Assembly (NCBI GenBank): GCA_052436255.1
Contig: JBQVNP010000004.1
Span: 41,175-105,174 of the forward strand
DNA from: Pelomonas sp052436255
GTDB lineage: Bacteria > Pseudomonadota > Gammaproteobacteria > Burkholderiales > Burkholderiaceae_C
DNA: 64,000 nucleotides
Direction: 5' to 3'
The notes under the pieces were generated by a model, which ran no database searches, was not told the origin of the DNA, and saw nothing but the letters and a program-made list of their open reading frames with translations. Both the position numbers and the translations under genes were made by a program. Positions 48,979 through 56,743 of this stretch are shown here, in pieces (within the stretch, counting starts at the first letter, position 1; the number at the start of each line of letters is the position of its first letter).

Positions 48979-49628
48979 AGGCGTGGTGGCTGGTGTTGCT
49001 GGCCTGCCTTGCGCTGCCCGTGCGCGCCGAGCTCTGGGGCTTTGTCGACCCGTCCGGCGTGGCTCATTTCGCGCCCCGCCAGATCGACGCGCGCTACAAG
49101 CCCGTGCTGGGTAGCGTCGGCATGCAGCGCGTGCCCGGCAAGACCGACGCCGGATTGGCCTTGCTGCACTGGCTGGATATCGCGCCCGAAGTGAAGGCCG
49201 TCCAACCCTGGGTGCGCGAGGCCGCCGTGCAGCATGGCGTCGACGCCGAATTGCTGAAGGCCGTCATCGCCGTCGAGTCGGGTTACCAGAAGGCCGCCGT
49301 GTCGCCCCGCGGGGCCATGGGCCTGATGCAGATCACGCCCGAGACGGCGGCTCGCTATGCCACGCCGGCCGACGCCGCGCGGCTGATCGAGCCGCGCATC
49401 AACATCCACACGGGCGCGCGCATGCTGGCCGACCTGTTGCGCCGCTTCCCCATCGACGCGGCCCTCGCCGCCTGGAATGCCGGCGAGGGCGCGGTGCGCC
49501 GCGCCGGCAACCGCGTGCCCGACATCGATGAAACCCAGGCCCATGTGCAGCTCGTCCTTGAGCTGTACTGGGCCTTGCTGCAGCAGAGCCAGCCGGCCCG
49601 CGCGCAGCGTTTGACCTTGCACCCATGA
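48975..49628 (+). CDS. Lytic transglycosylase (SLT family)
   Basis: 217 residues with a signal peptide (MKAWWLVLLACLALPVRA). A DUF4124-like start (WGFVDPSGVAHFAPRQID) leads into the SLT domain, where the catalytic Glu is in LKAVIAVESGYQKAAVSPRGAMGLMQITPETAARY. The later motifs are NIHTGARMLADLLRRF and AALAAWNAGEGAVRRAG. Cleaves peptidoglycan glycan strands in the periplasm. ATGA overlaps link it to the GNAT gene and to parC. Confidence 0.93.
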   Translation: MKAWWLVLLACLALPVRAELWGFVDPSGVAHFAPRQIDARYKPVLGSVGMQRVPGKTDAGLALLHWLDIAPEVKAVQPWVREAAVQHGVDAELLKAVIAVESGYQKAAVSPRGAMGLMQITPETAARYATPADAARLIEPRINIHTGARMLADLLRRFPIDAALAAWNAGEGAVRRAGNRVPDIDETQAHVQLVLELYWALLQQSQPARAQRLTLHP

Positions 49629-51958
49629 GTTCCCAGACCCCCATCGATTTCGACTTGCCGACCGAGGGCGACGACGCCAACGCGCTGACGCTGGCCGCCT
49701 ACGCCCAGCAGGCCTACCTCGAATACGCGCTCAGCGTCGTCAAGGGCCGCGCGCTGCCGTCCTATGCCGACGGGCAGAAGCCCGTGCAACGCCGCATCCT
49801 CTACTCCATGCACCGCCTTGGCCTGGGCTGGAGCGGCAATGCCGGCGCCAAGCCGGTCAAGGGCGCCAAGGTTGTCGGCGACGTGCTCGGCAGCTTCCAC
49901 CCGCACGGCGACCAGTCGGTCTACGACGCGCTGGTGCGCATGGCGCAGGATTTCTCGCTGCGCTACCCGCTCATCGACGGCCACGGCAACTTCGGCAGCC
50001 GCGACGGCGACGGCGCCGCGGCGATGCGCTACACGGAAGCGCGTCTGGCTCCCATAGCTCGCCTGGTGATGGACGAGATCGACGAAGGCACGGTCGACTT
50101 CCGTCCCAACTACGACGGCACGACGCAAGAGCCGGTCGAGCTGCCGGCGCGCCTGCCCTTCGTGCTGCTGAACGGCGCCAGTGGCATTGCGGTCGGCCTG
50201 GCCACCGAGATACCCAGCCACAACCTGCGCGAAGTCGCTGCTGCCGCCGTCGCTCTGCTCAGGGACGACAAGCTCGGCGACGACGCGCTCTACGACCTGA
50301 TCCCGGGGCCGGATTTCCCCGGCGGGGGCCAGTTGATCAGCGCGCAGGAGGAAATCCGTGCGGCCTACGCCTCCGGCCGCGGCAGCCTCAAGCTGCGGGC
50401 GCGCTGGAAGATCGAGGACCTCGCCCGCGGCCAATGGCAGCTCGTCGTCACCGAGCTGCCGCACGGCACCAGCGCGCAGAAGGTGCTGGAGGAGATCGAG
50501 GAGCTGTCCAACCCCAAGGTCAAGGCGGGCAAGAAGACACTGTCGGCCGACCAGCTGCAGCTCAAGGCTGGCCTGTTGGCGGTGCTGGACGGCGTGCGCG
50601 ACGAGTCCAGCAAGGACGCGGCCGTGCGCATCGTCTTCGAGCCCAAGAGCCGCACCGTCGAGCAGCAGGACCTGATCAACACGCTGCTGGCCCACACCAG
50701 CCTGGAAAGCAGCGTGTCGGTCAACCTGACCATGATCGGCGCCGACGGCAGGCCGACGCAGAAGAGCCTGCACGCGGTGCTGGCCGAATGGGTGGGCTTC
50801 CGCCAGGTGACGGTGCGCCGCCGCACGGAGCACCGCCTGGCGCATGTCAACGACCGCATCCATGTGCTCGAAGGCCGGCAGTTGGTGCTGCTGAATATCG
50901 ACGAGGTGATCCGCATCATCCGGGAGTCGGACGAACCCAAGCCGGCGCTGATTGCCCGTTTCAACCTGAGCGATCGCCAGGCCGAAGACATCCTTGAAAT
51001 CCGCTTGCGCCAGCTTGCGCGGCTGGAGGCGATCAAGATCGAGCAGGAGCTGTCCAAGCTGCGCGACGAGCGCGCCAGGCTGGAAGACATCCTCGCGTCG
51101 CCCAGCGCACTGCGCCGCACCGTCATCAAGGAAATCGAGGCCGATGCCAAGCAGTACGGCGACGAGCGCCGCACGCTGATCCAGGCAGAGAAGCGCGTCA
51201 CCGCCGAGGTCAAGATCGTCGACGAGCCCGTCACCGTCATCGTCAGCCAGAAGGGCTGGGTCAGGGCGCTCAAGGGCCACGAAGTCGATGTCGCGGCCCA
51301 GACCTTCAAGGCCGGAGACGCACTCTGGGGTGCATTCCGCTGTCGCAGCGTCGACCCGCTCGTCGTCATTGGCAGCAATGGACGCGTGTACTCGGTGCCG
51401 GTCTCAACGCTGCCCGGCGGGCGCGGCGACGGCCAGCCCATCACGACGCTGGTCGAGCTCGAAAGCGGCTCTCAGATCGCGCACTACATGGCCGCGGCAG
51501 CTTCACAACGCCTCGTCATGGCCGGATCAAGCGGTTACGGCTTCATCGCGCAGGTGGGCGATCTGGTGGGCCGGCAGAGGGCTGGCAAGACCTTCCTTGC
51601 GCTCGATGAAGGCGAGCAGCCGCTGGTCGCGGCGGTGCCCGCGACAGCGGTGGCACTCCAGCTCGGCGTGCTAAGCACTCAGGGACGCTTGCTAACCTTT
51701 GCTCTGGACGAACTCAAGCATCAGCCCAAGGGCGGCAAGGGATTGATGCTGATGGACCTGGAAGCGAAAGACGCGCTGACCTCCATCGCCTGTTTCACAA
51801 CCCAGCTGCGCGTGCTCGGCAGCGGCCGTGGCGGCAAGCCGCGGGAAGAACTGCTGAAGAACCAGTCCCTGGCGGCTCACGCGTCCAAACGGGCTCGCAA
51901 GGGCAAGGCCGTCGATGGTTTGCAAAAGGTCGCGCGGCTCGCGCCCGAATTTCCGTGA
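49625..51958 (+). CDS. parC: DNA topoisomerase IV subunit A
   Basis: 777 residues. The breakage-reunion domain shows AYLEYALSVVKGRALPSYADGQKPVQRRILYSM, the quinolone-region helix VGDVLGSFHPHGDQSVYDALVRMAQ and the catalytic Tyr in AAMRYTEARLAPIA. The long coiled coil spans about 370-490, and the C-terminal beta-pinwheel is degenerate with no GyrA box, which separates it from GyrA. ATG overlaps the transglycosylase stop. Ends the parE-parC unit; no clear terminator follows. Confidence 0.94.
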   Translation: MSSQTPIDFDLPTEGDDANALTLAAYAQQAYLEYALSVVKGRALPSYADGQKPVQRRILYSMHRLGLGWSGNAGAKPVKGAKVVGDVLGSFHPHGDQSVYDALVRMAQDFSLRYPLIDGHGNFGSRDGDGAAAMRYTEARLAPIARLVMDEIDEGTVDFRPNYDGTTQEPVELPARLPFVLLNGASGIAVGLATEIPSHNLREVAAAAVALLRDDKLGDDALYDLIPGPDFPGGGQLISAQEEIRAAYASGRGSLKLRARWKIEDLARGQWQLVVTELPHGTSAQKVLEEIEELSNPKVKAGKKTLSADQLQLKAGLLAVLDGVRDESSKDAAVRIVFEPKSRTVEQQDLINTLLAHTSLESSVSVNLTMIGADGRPTQKSLHAVLAEWVGFRQVTVRRRTEHRLAHVNDRIHVLEGRQLVLLNIDEVIRIIRESDEPKPALIARFNLSDRQAEDILEIRLRQLARLEAIKIEQELSKLRDERARLEDILASPSALRRTVIKEIEADAKQYGDERRTLIQAEKRVTAEVKIVDEPVTVIVSQKGWVRALKGHEVDVAAQTFKAGDALWGAFRCRSVDPLVVIGSNGRVYSVPVSTLPGGRGDGQPITTLVELESGSQIAHYMAAAASQRLVMAGSSGYGFIAQVGDLVGRQRAGKTFLALDEGEQPLVAAVPATAVALQLGVLSTQGRLLTFALDELKHQPKGGKGLMLMDLEAKDALTSIACFTTQLRVLGSGRGGKPREELLKNQSLAAHASKRARKGKAVDGLQKVARLAPEFP

Positions 51959-52150
51959 TCAAACTTGGTGACAAGTCGCGCCCGACTGGTGCCAAAGTGA
52001 CAAAGCCGGGGCCTGTACTTACAACAGGCTACAAGTAAAAGAGGGTGTACCCCTAGGCCAAGGGATGTTTGAGACTTTCTACCGCTTCGTTGCACCGCAC
52101 AATCGTTTCCGGCGGTTGTGCTTGACCGTCCCAAGTCAGGAGCTACGCAT

Positions 52151-52630
52151 ATGAAATTGAAAACCATCGTCGCCGCAGTGGCGGCGTTCACCGCCCTCAG
52201 CAGCCAAGCAGCGTCTTGGGATTGGGGTAGCCATGGCGCGCTTGAGCTGGGTGGCAACACCGTCAGCGGCGCCATTTTCGACACCTTCTCCTTCTCGCTG
52301 GGCACCGCGTCCAACGTGGAGAGCGGTGTTCTGTCCTTCGGTACCATCGTGGGCGGCGCTTACAGCCTGTACTCCGCGGGTGGCGACGGCATGATCGGCG
52401 GCGGTGACGACGTCGGCATCGGTGCCTGGACCTTTGGCGGCACGAACTCCGTGTCCCTGAGCGCTGGCAGCTACTACTACTCGGTCCTGGGCGGCGCGGC
52501 CGGCACGGCTTCCTACGCCATCGCTTCGGCCGCCACGCCGGTGCCGGAACCCGAAACCTATGCCCTGCTGGGTGCCGGTCTCGGCATCATCGGCTTCGTG
52601 GCTTCGCGTCGCCGCCGCGACGACCGTTAA
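52151..52630 (+). CDS. FxDxF-type PEP-CTERM secreted protein
   Basis: 159 residues from the ATG at 52151, with AGGAGCTACGCAT upstream. A signal peptide (MKLKTIVAAVAAFTALSSQAA) is followed by a beta-rich, Gly/Ser-rich domain containing FDTFSFSL, the FxDxF-like motif. The C-terminal sorting signal is VPEPETYALLGAGLGIIGFVASRRRR: PEP motif, one helix, Arg cluster. Such proteins are exported and processed by exosortase EpsH/XrtA, which is not encoded in this window. The 192 bp upstream contain no gene and no clear sigma-70 promoter. Confidence 0.9.
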   Translation: MKLKTIVAAVAAFTALSSQAASWDWGSHGALELGGNTVSGAIFDTFSFSLGTASNVESGVLSFGTIVGGAYSLYSAGGDGMIGGGDDVGIGAWTFGGTNSVSLSAGSYYYSVLGGAAGTASYAIASAATPVPEPETYALLGAGLGIIGFVASRRRRDDR

Positions 52631-52691
52631 TCGGAGATTCGTCTCCAGCAAACGCCGGCCATGGTGTTTTGCTGGCACTGACGATTTATGC

Positions 52692-52725
52692 AAAGCCTTG
52701 GCAGCAGCTGCTGCCAAGGCTTTTC
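52692..52725. terminator. Rho-independent terminator (perfect palindrome)
   Basis: A 32-base perfect palindrome, AAAGCCTTGGCAGCAG joined to its reverse complement, followed by TTCTTA. It follows the PEP-CTERM gene and precedes the convergent BamE-like gene. A-runs and T-runs on the two sides allow termination in both directions. Confidence 0.9.
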
Positions 52726-52788
52726 TTATGTCTGCGGGCCGCGAGACATTTGAGCTTGCGGCGCAAGAGCCTCTTCCGTCCTGGAGGA

Positions 52789-53289
52789 TCAGTCTTCCAG
52801 GCCAGGAAACAGCCGGCTCGGGAACACCATGCTCTGGCCGGCGCGAACGACGAACCCGTCCTTGAAGTGGACGTTGAAGCGCATGCCATAGCCGGATTGG
52901 TCAGGCTCGATGGTCCAGTCCCAGACGTCCTCGCCGCTGTTCCGGTAGCGCACGCGGCTCCGCTCGATGCCGAGGATGCGGCTGACCTGCTCCGGCGTCA
53001 TGCCCGGCACGATGCGCGCGCGGTTGGCGGGCGAGAGGCCGTCATGAATGCCCATGAGCCGACCGTCGGCGGCGATGCGCACCATGTAGGCGTGCCGACC
53101 CATGGGCTGGCTTGAATACTCCAGCGTGCGACCGCCATCGGCTTCAGGCCAGACGCGGCGCGGTTGGCCGTAGATTGCGGCGACCTCAGCCTCGCTGCTG
53201 ACCCCGGGCTGCAGGCGTGCATCACGGTCCAGAGTCGCGCAGCTGGTGAGAACGGTTGCGCAAAAGGCGGCGAGGATGACGAGGCGCAT
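52789..53289 (-). CDS. BamE/OmlA-like lipoprotein
   Basis: 166 residues from the ATG at 53289 (MRLVILAAFCATVLTSC, lipobox LTSC). Two SmpA/OmlA-like half repeats are visible: LQPGVSSEAEVAAIYGQPRRVW with GGRTLEYSSQPMGRHAYMVRIAADGRL, and IVPGMTPEQVSRILGIERSRVRY with GEDVWDWTIEPDQSGYGMRFNVHFKDGFV. It may be an outer-membrane accessory protein, but it is longer than BamE (about 110-120 residues) and is probably a paralogue. It lies 7 bp downstream of pyrD on the same strand. Confidence 0.75.
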   Translation of the reverse strand: MRLVILAAFCATVLTSCATLDRDARLQPGVSSEAEVAAIYGQPRRVWPEADGGRTLEYSSQPMGRHAYMVRIAADGRLMGIHDGLSPANRARIVPGMTPEQVSRILGIERSRVRYRNSGEDVWDWTIEPDQSGYGMRFNVHFKDGFVVRAGQSMVFPSRLFPGLED

Positions 53290-53296
53290 GGGGATT

Positions 53297-54337
53297 TCAA
53301 CCTTGTGCGAGGGCCCTCGCGCACTGGCTGACAAGGGCCGGGCCCTTGTAGATAAGACCGGTGTAGACCTGCACAAGATCCGCGCCGGCCTGGATCTTGG
53401 CGCGCGCATCGGCGCCGCTCATGACGCCGCCCACGCCGATGATCGGGTAGTGCGCCGGCAGCGCGGCACGAAGCAGGCGGATGACGCGGTTGCTGGCCTC
53501 GAAGACCGGCGCGCCGGACAGCCCGCCCAACTCGTCGGCATGCTGCAGGCCTTGCACGGCGTCGCGCGCGATCGTGGTGTTCGTCGCGATGACGCCGTCG
53601 ATGTCGTTGGCCTTCAAGGTCTGAGCGATGACGGCCACCTGCGCTTCCTCCAGGTCGGGCGCGATCTTGACGAACATCGGCACCGTGCGGCCGCTCTGAC
53701 TTTGCAACTGCAGCTTGCGCTGCTGCAGGCGCGACAACAGCGCGTCCAGCGCCTCGTCGCTCTGCAACGCGCGCAAGTTCTTGGTGTTGGGGCTGGAGAT
53801 GTTGACGGTGACGTAGTCGGCGTGCGGGAACACGCCTTCCAGGCCGAGCAGGTAGTCGTCTGCCGCGTTTTCGATGGGCGTGGCGGCGTTTTTGCCGATG
53901 TTCAGGCCCAGGATGCCGCCGGCCTTGCGGAAGCTGTGGGCGCGCTGCACGTTGGCGATGAAGCTTTGCAGGCCTTCGTTGTTGAAGCCAAGCCGGTTGA
54001 TCAGCGCGTTCGCGTCGGGCAGGCGGAACATGCGCGGCTTGTCGTTGCCGGGTTGACCTTTGGGCGTGACGGTGCCCACCTCGATGAAGCCGAAGCCCAT
54101 GGCGCCCAGGCCGTCGATGCAGCGGCCGTTCTTGTCCAGGCCGGCGGCCAGGCCGACGCGGTTGGGGAAGCGCAGGCCTGCAATCGTCACCGGGTCGCTG
54201 ATGCGTTCACCGCACCACAGCACTTGTGCGGGCGTGTTCTGCAGTTTGGCGATGCTGCCCAGCGTCAGTTCGTGGGCATGCTCGGCATCAAGGCCGAACA
54301 GGAAGGGGCGGGCAAGGGCGTAGGGGATCAGCGGCAT
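53297..54337 (-). CDS. pyrD: Dihydroorotate dehydrogenase (quinone), class 2
   Basis: 346 residues from the ATG at 54337 (MPLIPYALARPFLFGLDAEHAHE). The N-terminal membrane-associating extension marks class 2, which passes electrons to ubiquinone in pyrimidine synthesis. Other marks are VGLAAGLDKNGRCIDGLGAMGFGFIEVGTVTPKGQPGN, LGLNIGKNAATPIENA, YVTVNISSPNTKNLRALQ (catalytic Ser), VKIAPDLEEAQV and GVGGVMSGADARAKIQAGADLVQVYTGLIY. Followed after 7 bp by the BamE-like lipoprotein gene. Confidence 0.96.
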   Translation of the reverse strand: MPLIPYALARPFLFGLDAEHAHELTLGSIAKLQNTPAQVLWCGERISDPVTIAGLRFPNRVGLAAGLDKNGRCIDGLGAMGFGFIEVGTVTPKGQPGNDKPRMFRLPDANALINRLGFNNEGLQSFIANVQRAHSFRKAGGILGLNIGKNAATPIENAADDYLLGLEGVFPHADYVTVNISSPNTKNLRALQSDEALDALLSRLQQRKLQLQSQSGRTVPMFVKIAPDLEEAQVAVIAQTLKANDIDGVIATNTTIARDAVQGLQHADELGGLSGAPVFEASNRVIRLLRAALPAHYPIIGVGGVMSGADARAKIQAGADLVQVYTGLIYKGPALVSQCARALAQG

Positions 54338-54351
54338 AGCCTGCAATTCTC

Positions 54352-54718
54352 TCAGTCGCGCTCCCAAGGCGGCACGTCGCCCATCTTCTCCAGCATGAAT
54401 TCAATGAGCGCGCGCACCTTGGGCGCGGGGTGGCGGCTGGGCAGGTAGACGGCGTAGAGCGTGTCGGCATCCGCCAGCCCACCGATGGGTTGCCAGCCGG
54501 GCAGCACGGCGTGCAGGCGCCCCGCGCGCAGGTCGGCGCCGATGGCATAGGTAGGCAGCACGGCCAGGCCCATGCCGGCCAGCGCGGCCACGCGCAGCGA
54601 CTCGCTGCTGTTGGCTGTCAGCCCGCTCACGAAGCGGAGCGCGCCGCGGGTCTCCGAGCACGGCTTGTGGCTCGCCGTGCGCGGCAAGATAGGCTGGCGC
54701 CGCGCACAGCACGTGGAC
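54352..54718 (-). pseudogene. 3' remnant of a LysR-type regulator gene
   Basis: The minus strand encodes the end of a LysR substrate-binding domain: GALRFVSGLTANSSESLRVAALAGMGLAVLPTYAIGADL and LYAVYLPSRHPAPKVRALIEFMLEKM. Upstream, in another frame, HVLCAAPAYLAAHGEP is also LysR-like, so the reading frame is broken between the two. The DNA-binding half and most of the effector domain are absent. The remnant stops abruptly near 54718, where an EamA exporter fragment begins on the opposite strand. The stop is 14 bp upstream of the pyrD start. Confidence 0.8.
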
Positions 54719-54959
54719 GCCCGAACTGATCGGCGCCTGGCTGTGGCTCGGCCGCGTGAACTCCATCGGGGCCTTCAGCCTGATGTTCATCATGATCCGG
54801 CGTGGCCAGGCGGGGCATGTGGCGCGGCTGTTCTTCCTGATCCCGGGCGTGTCGGCGCTGATGGGCTTCGTGCTGCTGGGCGAGCGGCTGGCGCCGCTGG
54901 CGGTGGCGGGTTTTGCGCTATCGGCACTGGCGGTGAGCGTCGCAGCGGGCAAGAAGTGA
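54712..54959 (+). pseudogene. 3' remnant of an EamA/DMT-family exporter gene
   Basis: The plus strand reads WTPELIGAWLWLGRVNSIGAFSLMFIMIRRGQAGHVARLF and ends FVLLGERLAPLAVAGFALSALAVSVAAGKK. This is the last two to three helices of an EamA (drug/metabolite exporter) protein, including the conserved PGVSALMGFVLLGERL block. There is no room for the other seven or so helices. It abuts the LysR remnant head to head, as expected if a deletion removed the 5' ends of two divergent genes and the shared promoter. The aroG start follows 28 bp later. Confidence 0.8.
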
Positions 54960-54963
54960 CAAT

Positions 54964-54987
54964 GTCGGGCTTGCCCCGGAGCCCGAC
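54964..54987 (+). promoter_or_regulatory. Hairpin directly before the aroG start codon
   Basis: GTCGGGCT and AGCCCGAC form a perfect 8-bp stem with an 8-base loop (TGCCCCGG), ending at the base before the aroG ATG. The only purine-rich ribosome-binding candidate (GGAG) lies at the loop/stem border. If the stem forms in the mRNA, it would hinder ribosome loading. It could instead be left over from the terminator of the exporter gene, but it lacks a T run. Confidence 0.55.
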
Positions 54988-56109
54988 ATGAAACCCCTCG
55001 ACGACCCAAGCCACGACCGTGAAGTTGGCTCCCGCGACGAAACGCGCGACACCACGCGCACCGACGACACCCGCATCGGCGCCGTGCGCGCATTGATCAG
55101 CCCGGCGTTGCTGCTGGAAGAGCTGCCCATCCCGGACGCGACGCTGGAACTCGTCGAGAAGGCGCGCCAGGAGATCAGTGATGTGCTGCATGGCCGCGAC
55201 GACCGCCTGCTCGTCATCGTCGGGCCCTGCTCCATCCACGACCACGACCAGGCGTTGCAGTACGCGCATCTGCTGAAGGCCGCGCGTGAGGAACTGAGCC
55301 GCGACCTGCTGATCGTCATGCGCGTGTATTTCGAGAAACCGCGCACCACGGTGGGCTGGAAGGGCTACATCAACGACCCGCGCCTGGACGGCAGCTTCCA
55401 CATGAACGAGGGCCTGCGCCTGGCGCGCCAGCTGCTGCTGGACGTCAACGGGCTGGGCCTGCCGGCGGGCACGGAGTTCCTGGATCTGCTGTCCCCGCAG
55501 TACATCTCCGACCTGATCGCCTGGGGCGCCATCGGCGCGCGCACGACCGAGAGCCAGAGCCATCGCCAGCTCGCCTCGGGCCTGAGCTGCCCGGTCGGCT
55601 TTAAAAACGGTACGGACGGCGGCATCAAGGTCGCCAGCGATGCCGTGCTGGCCGCCAGCAGTGCGCATGCCTTCATGGGCATGACCAAGATGGGCACGGC
55701 CGCCATCTTCGAGACGCGTGGCAACGAGGACTGCCACGTCATCCTGCGCGGCGGCAAGGCGCCGAACTATGACGCGGCTTCGGTCGATGCCGCCTGCGAC
55801 GCGCTGAAAGGCTCGGGCCTGCGCGAACAGGTCATGATCGACTTCTCGCACGCGAACTCCAGCAAGAAGTACGAGCGCCAGATCGACGTGGGCCAGGACG
55901 TGGCGGGGCAGATCGCCGGGGGTGACCCGCGCATCACCGGCGTCATGATCGAGAGCCATCTGCTGCCCGGCCGGCAGGACCTGGGCGAGGGCCAGACCAA
56001 GGCCGACCTCAAGCCCGGCGTCTCCATCACCGACGCCTGCCTGGGCTGGGCCCAGACCGAGCCGCTGCTGCGCGAACTGGCGGCTGCCGTGCGCACGCGG
56101 CGCGGCTGA
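54988..56109 (+). CDS. aroG: 3-deoxy-7-phosphoheptulonate (DAHP) synthase, class I
   Basis: 373 residues. First step of aromatic amino acid synthesis: phosphoenolpyruvate plus erythrose 4-phosphate. Marks are RLLVIVGPCSIHDHDQALQYA, VMRVYFEKPRTTVGWKGYINDPRLDGSFHMNEGL, EFLDLLSPQYISDLIAWGAIGARTTESQSHRQLASGLSCPVGFKNGTDGG-type blocks, the metal region HVILRGGKAPNYD and IDFSHANSSKKYE, and ITGVMIESHLLPGRQDL. Typical AroG/F/H length. Which amino acid inhibits it cannot be judged. Preceded by the EamA remnant and a start-adjacent hairpin. Confidence 0.95.
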   Translation: MKPLDDPSHDREVGSRDETRDTTRTDDTRIGAVRALISPALLLEELPIPDATLELVEKARQEISDVLHGRDDRLLVIVGPCSIHDHDQALQYAHLLKAAREELSRDLLIVMRVYFEKPRTTVGWKGYINDPRLDGSFHMNEGLRLARQLLLDVNGLGLPAGTEFLDLLSPQYISDLIAWGAIGARTTESQSHRQLASGLSCPVGFKNGTDGGIKVASDAVLAASSAHAFMGMTKMGTAAIFETRGNEDCHVILRGGKAPNYDAASVDAACDALKGSGLREQVMIDFSHANSSKKYERQIDVGQDVAGQIAGGDPRITGVMIESHLLPGRQDLGEGQTKADLKPGVSITDACLGWAQTEPLLRELAAAVRTRRG

Positions 56110-56146
56110 CGGCGCCCGGCCGCCGTTCGCACCGGCCAGACGCCAA

Positions 56147-56174
56147 CCGTCGCAGCGCGCTCGCGCTGTGACGG
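56147..56174. terminator. GC-rich hairpin after aroG, possible terminator
   Basis: CCGTCGCAGCGC and GCGCTGTGACGG pair at 11 of 12 positions with a 4-base loop. The following bases (CGCGGTTTCC) have no long T run. It lies in the 114-bp gap before the DUF2141 gene and may end the aroG transcript with help from Rho. Confidence 0.45.
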
Positions 56175-56223
56175 CGCGGTTTCCAGAATTCAGTCATTCC
56201 CACTGCTGAACCTGGAGACCACC

Positions 56224-56655
56224 ATGTTGAAGAGAGCCCTGGCCACCGCCGCCCTGATCGCCTTGCTGCCGCTGAGCGGGCAGGCCGCCGACATCACCCT
56301 GGAAGTCGAGGGCCTGGTTGCCAGCCCGACGGCCGGCGCGGCGCTGCTGGTCGGCATCTACACAGAAGCCGGCCAGTGGCTGAACAACGCGGCCTCCGGC
56401 CAGCGCTTTCCCCTCGATGCAGCGGTCGGCGGCAAGGTGACCGTCGTGTTGAAGAACCTGCCCCAGGGTCCGCTGGCCTTGAGCCTGTACCAGGATGCCA
56501 ACGGCAACGGCAAGCTGGACATCAATGGCATGGGCGTCCCGACCGAGCCTTATGGCTTTTCCAACAACGCCAGCGGCCAGTACGGCCCGCCCAAGTTCGA
56601 GCAGGCCGTGCTGACGCCGGCCGCCGGCGCGCCGCTCAAGGTTCGGCTGAACTGA
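56224..56655 (+). CDS. DUF2141 periplasmic protein
   Basis: 143 residues; GGAGACCACC precedes the ATG. A signal peptide (MLKRALATAALIALLPLSGQAA) leads into the DUF2141 domain: ITLEVEGL, ALLVGIYTEAGQWL, VTVVLKNLPQGPLALSLYQDANGNGKLDINGMGVPTEPYGFSNNA. The DxNxNGxLD segment looks like a calcium-binding loop. Function unknown; DUF2141 genes are often beside carotenoid-related or other oxidoreductase genes. Here the next gene is of the carotenoid oxygenase family, joined by an 81-bp repeat module. Confidence 0.85.
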   Translation: MLKRALATAALIALLPLSGQAADITLEVEGLVASPTAGAALLVGIYTEAGQWLNNAASGQRFPLDAAVGGKVTVVLKNLPQGPLALSLYQDANGNGKLDINGMGVPTEPYGFSNNASGQYGPPKFEQAVLTPAAGAPLKVRLN

Positions 56656-56662
56656 GGCGGTC

Positions 56663-56743
56663 ATGAGCGCCGCGACGGGCCGCCTCAAGCAAGCTCGCTC
56701 CCGCCTGGCGGGCCAGGCCGCAGGCCGAAAGGTGCAGCCATGA
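56663..56743 (+). repeat. 81-bp repeat module with 26-codon frame, copy 2
   Basis: Same module as at 8191-8271: ATG at 56663, 26 codons (starts MSAATGRLKQARS), TGA at 56741-56743 overlapping the ATG of the carotenoid oxygenase gene at 56740. It differs from copy 1 at 8 bases, affecting 7 codons, of which 3 changes are silent; 22 of 26 residues agree. It carries AAAGGTG 6 bases before the downstream ATG. Here the upstream stop is 7 bases before the module, not overlapped as in copy 1. Confidence 0.75.
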
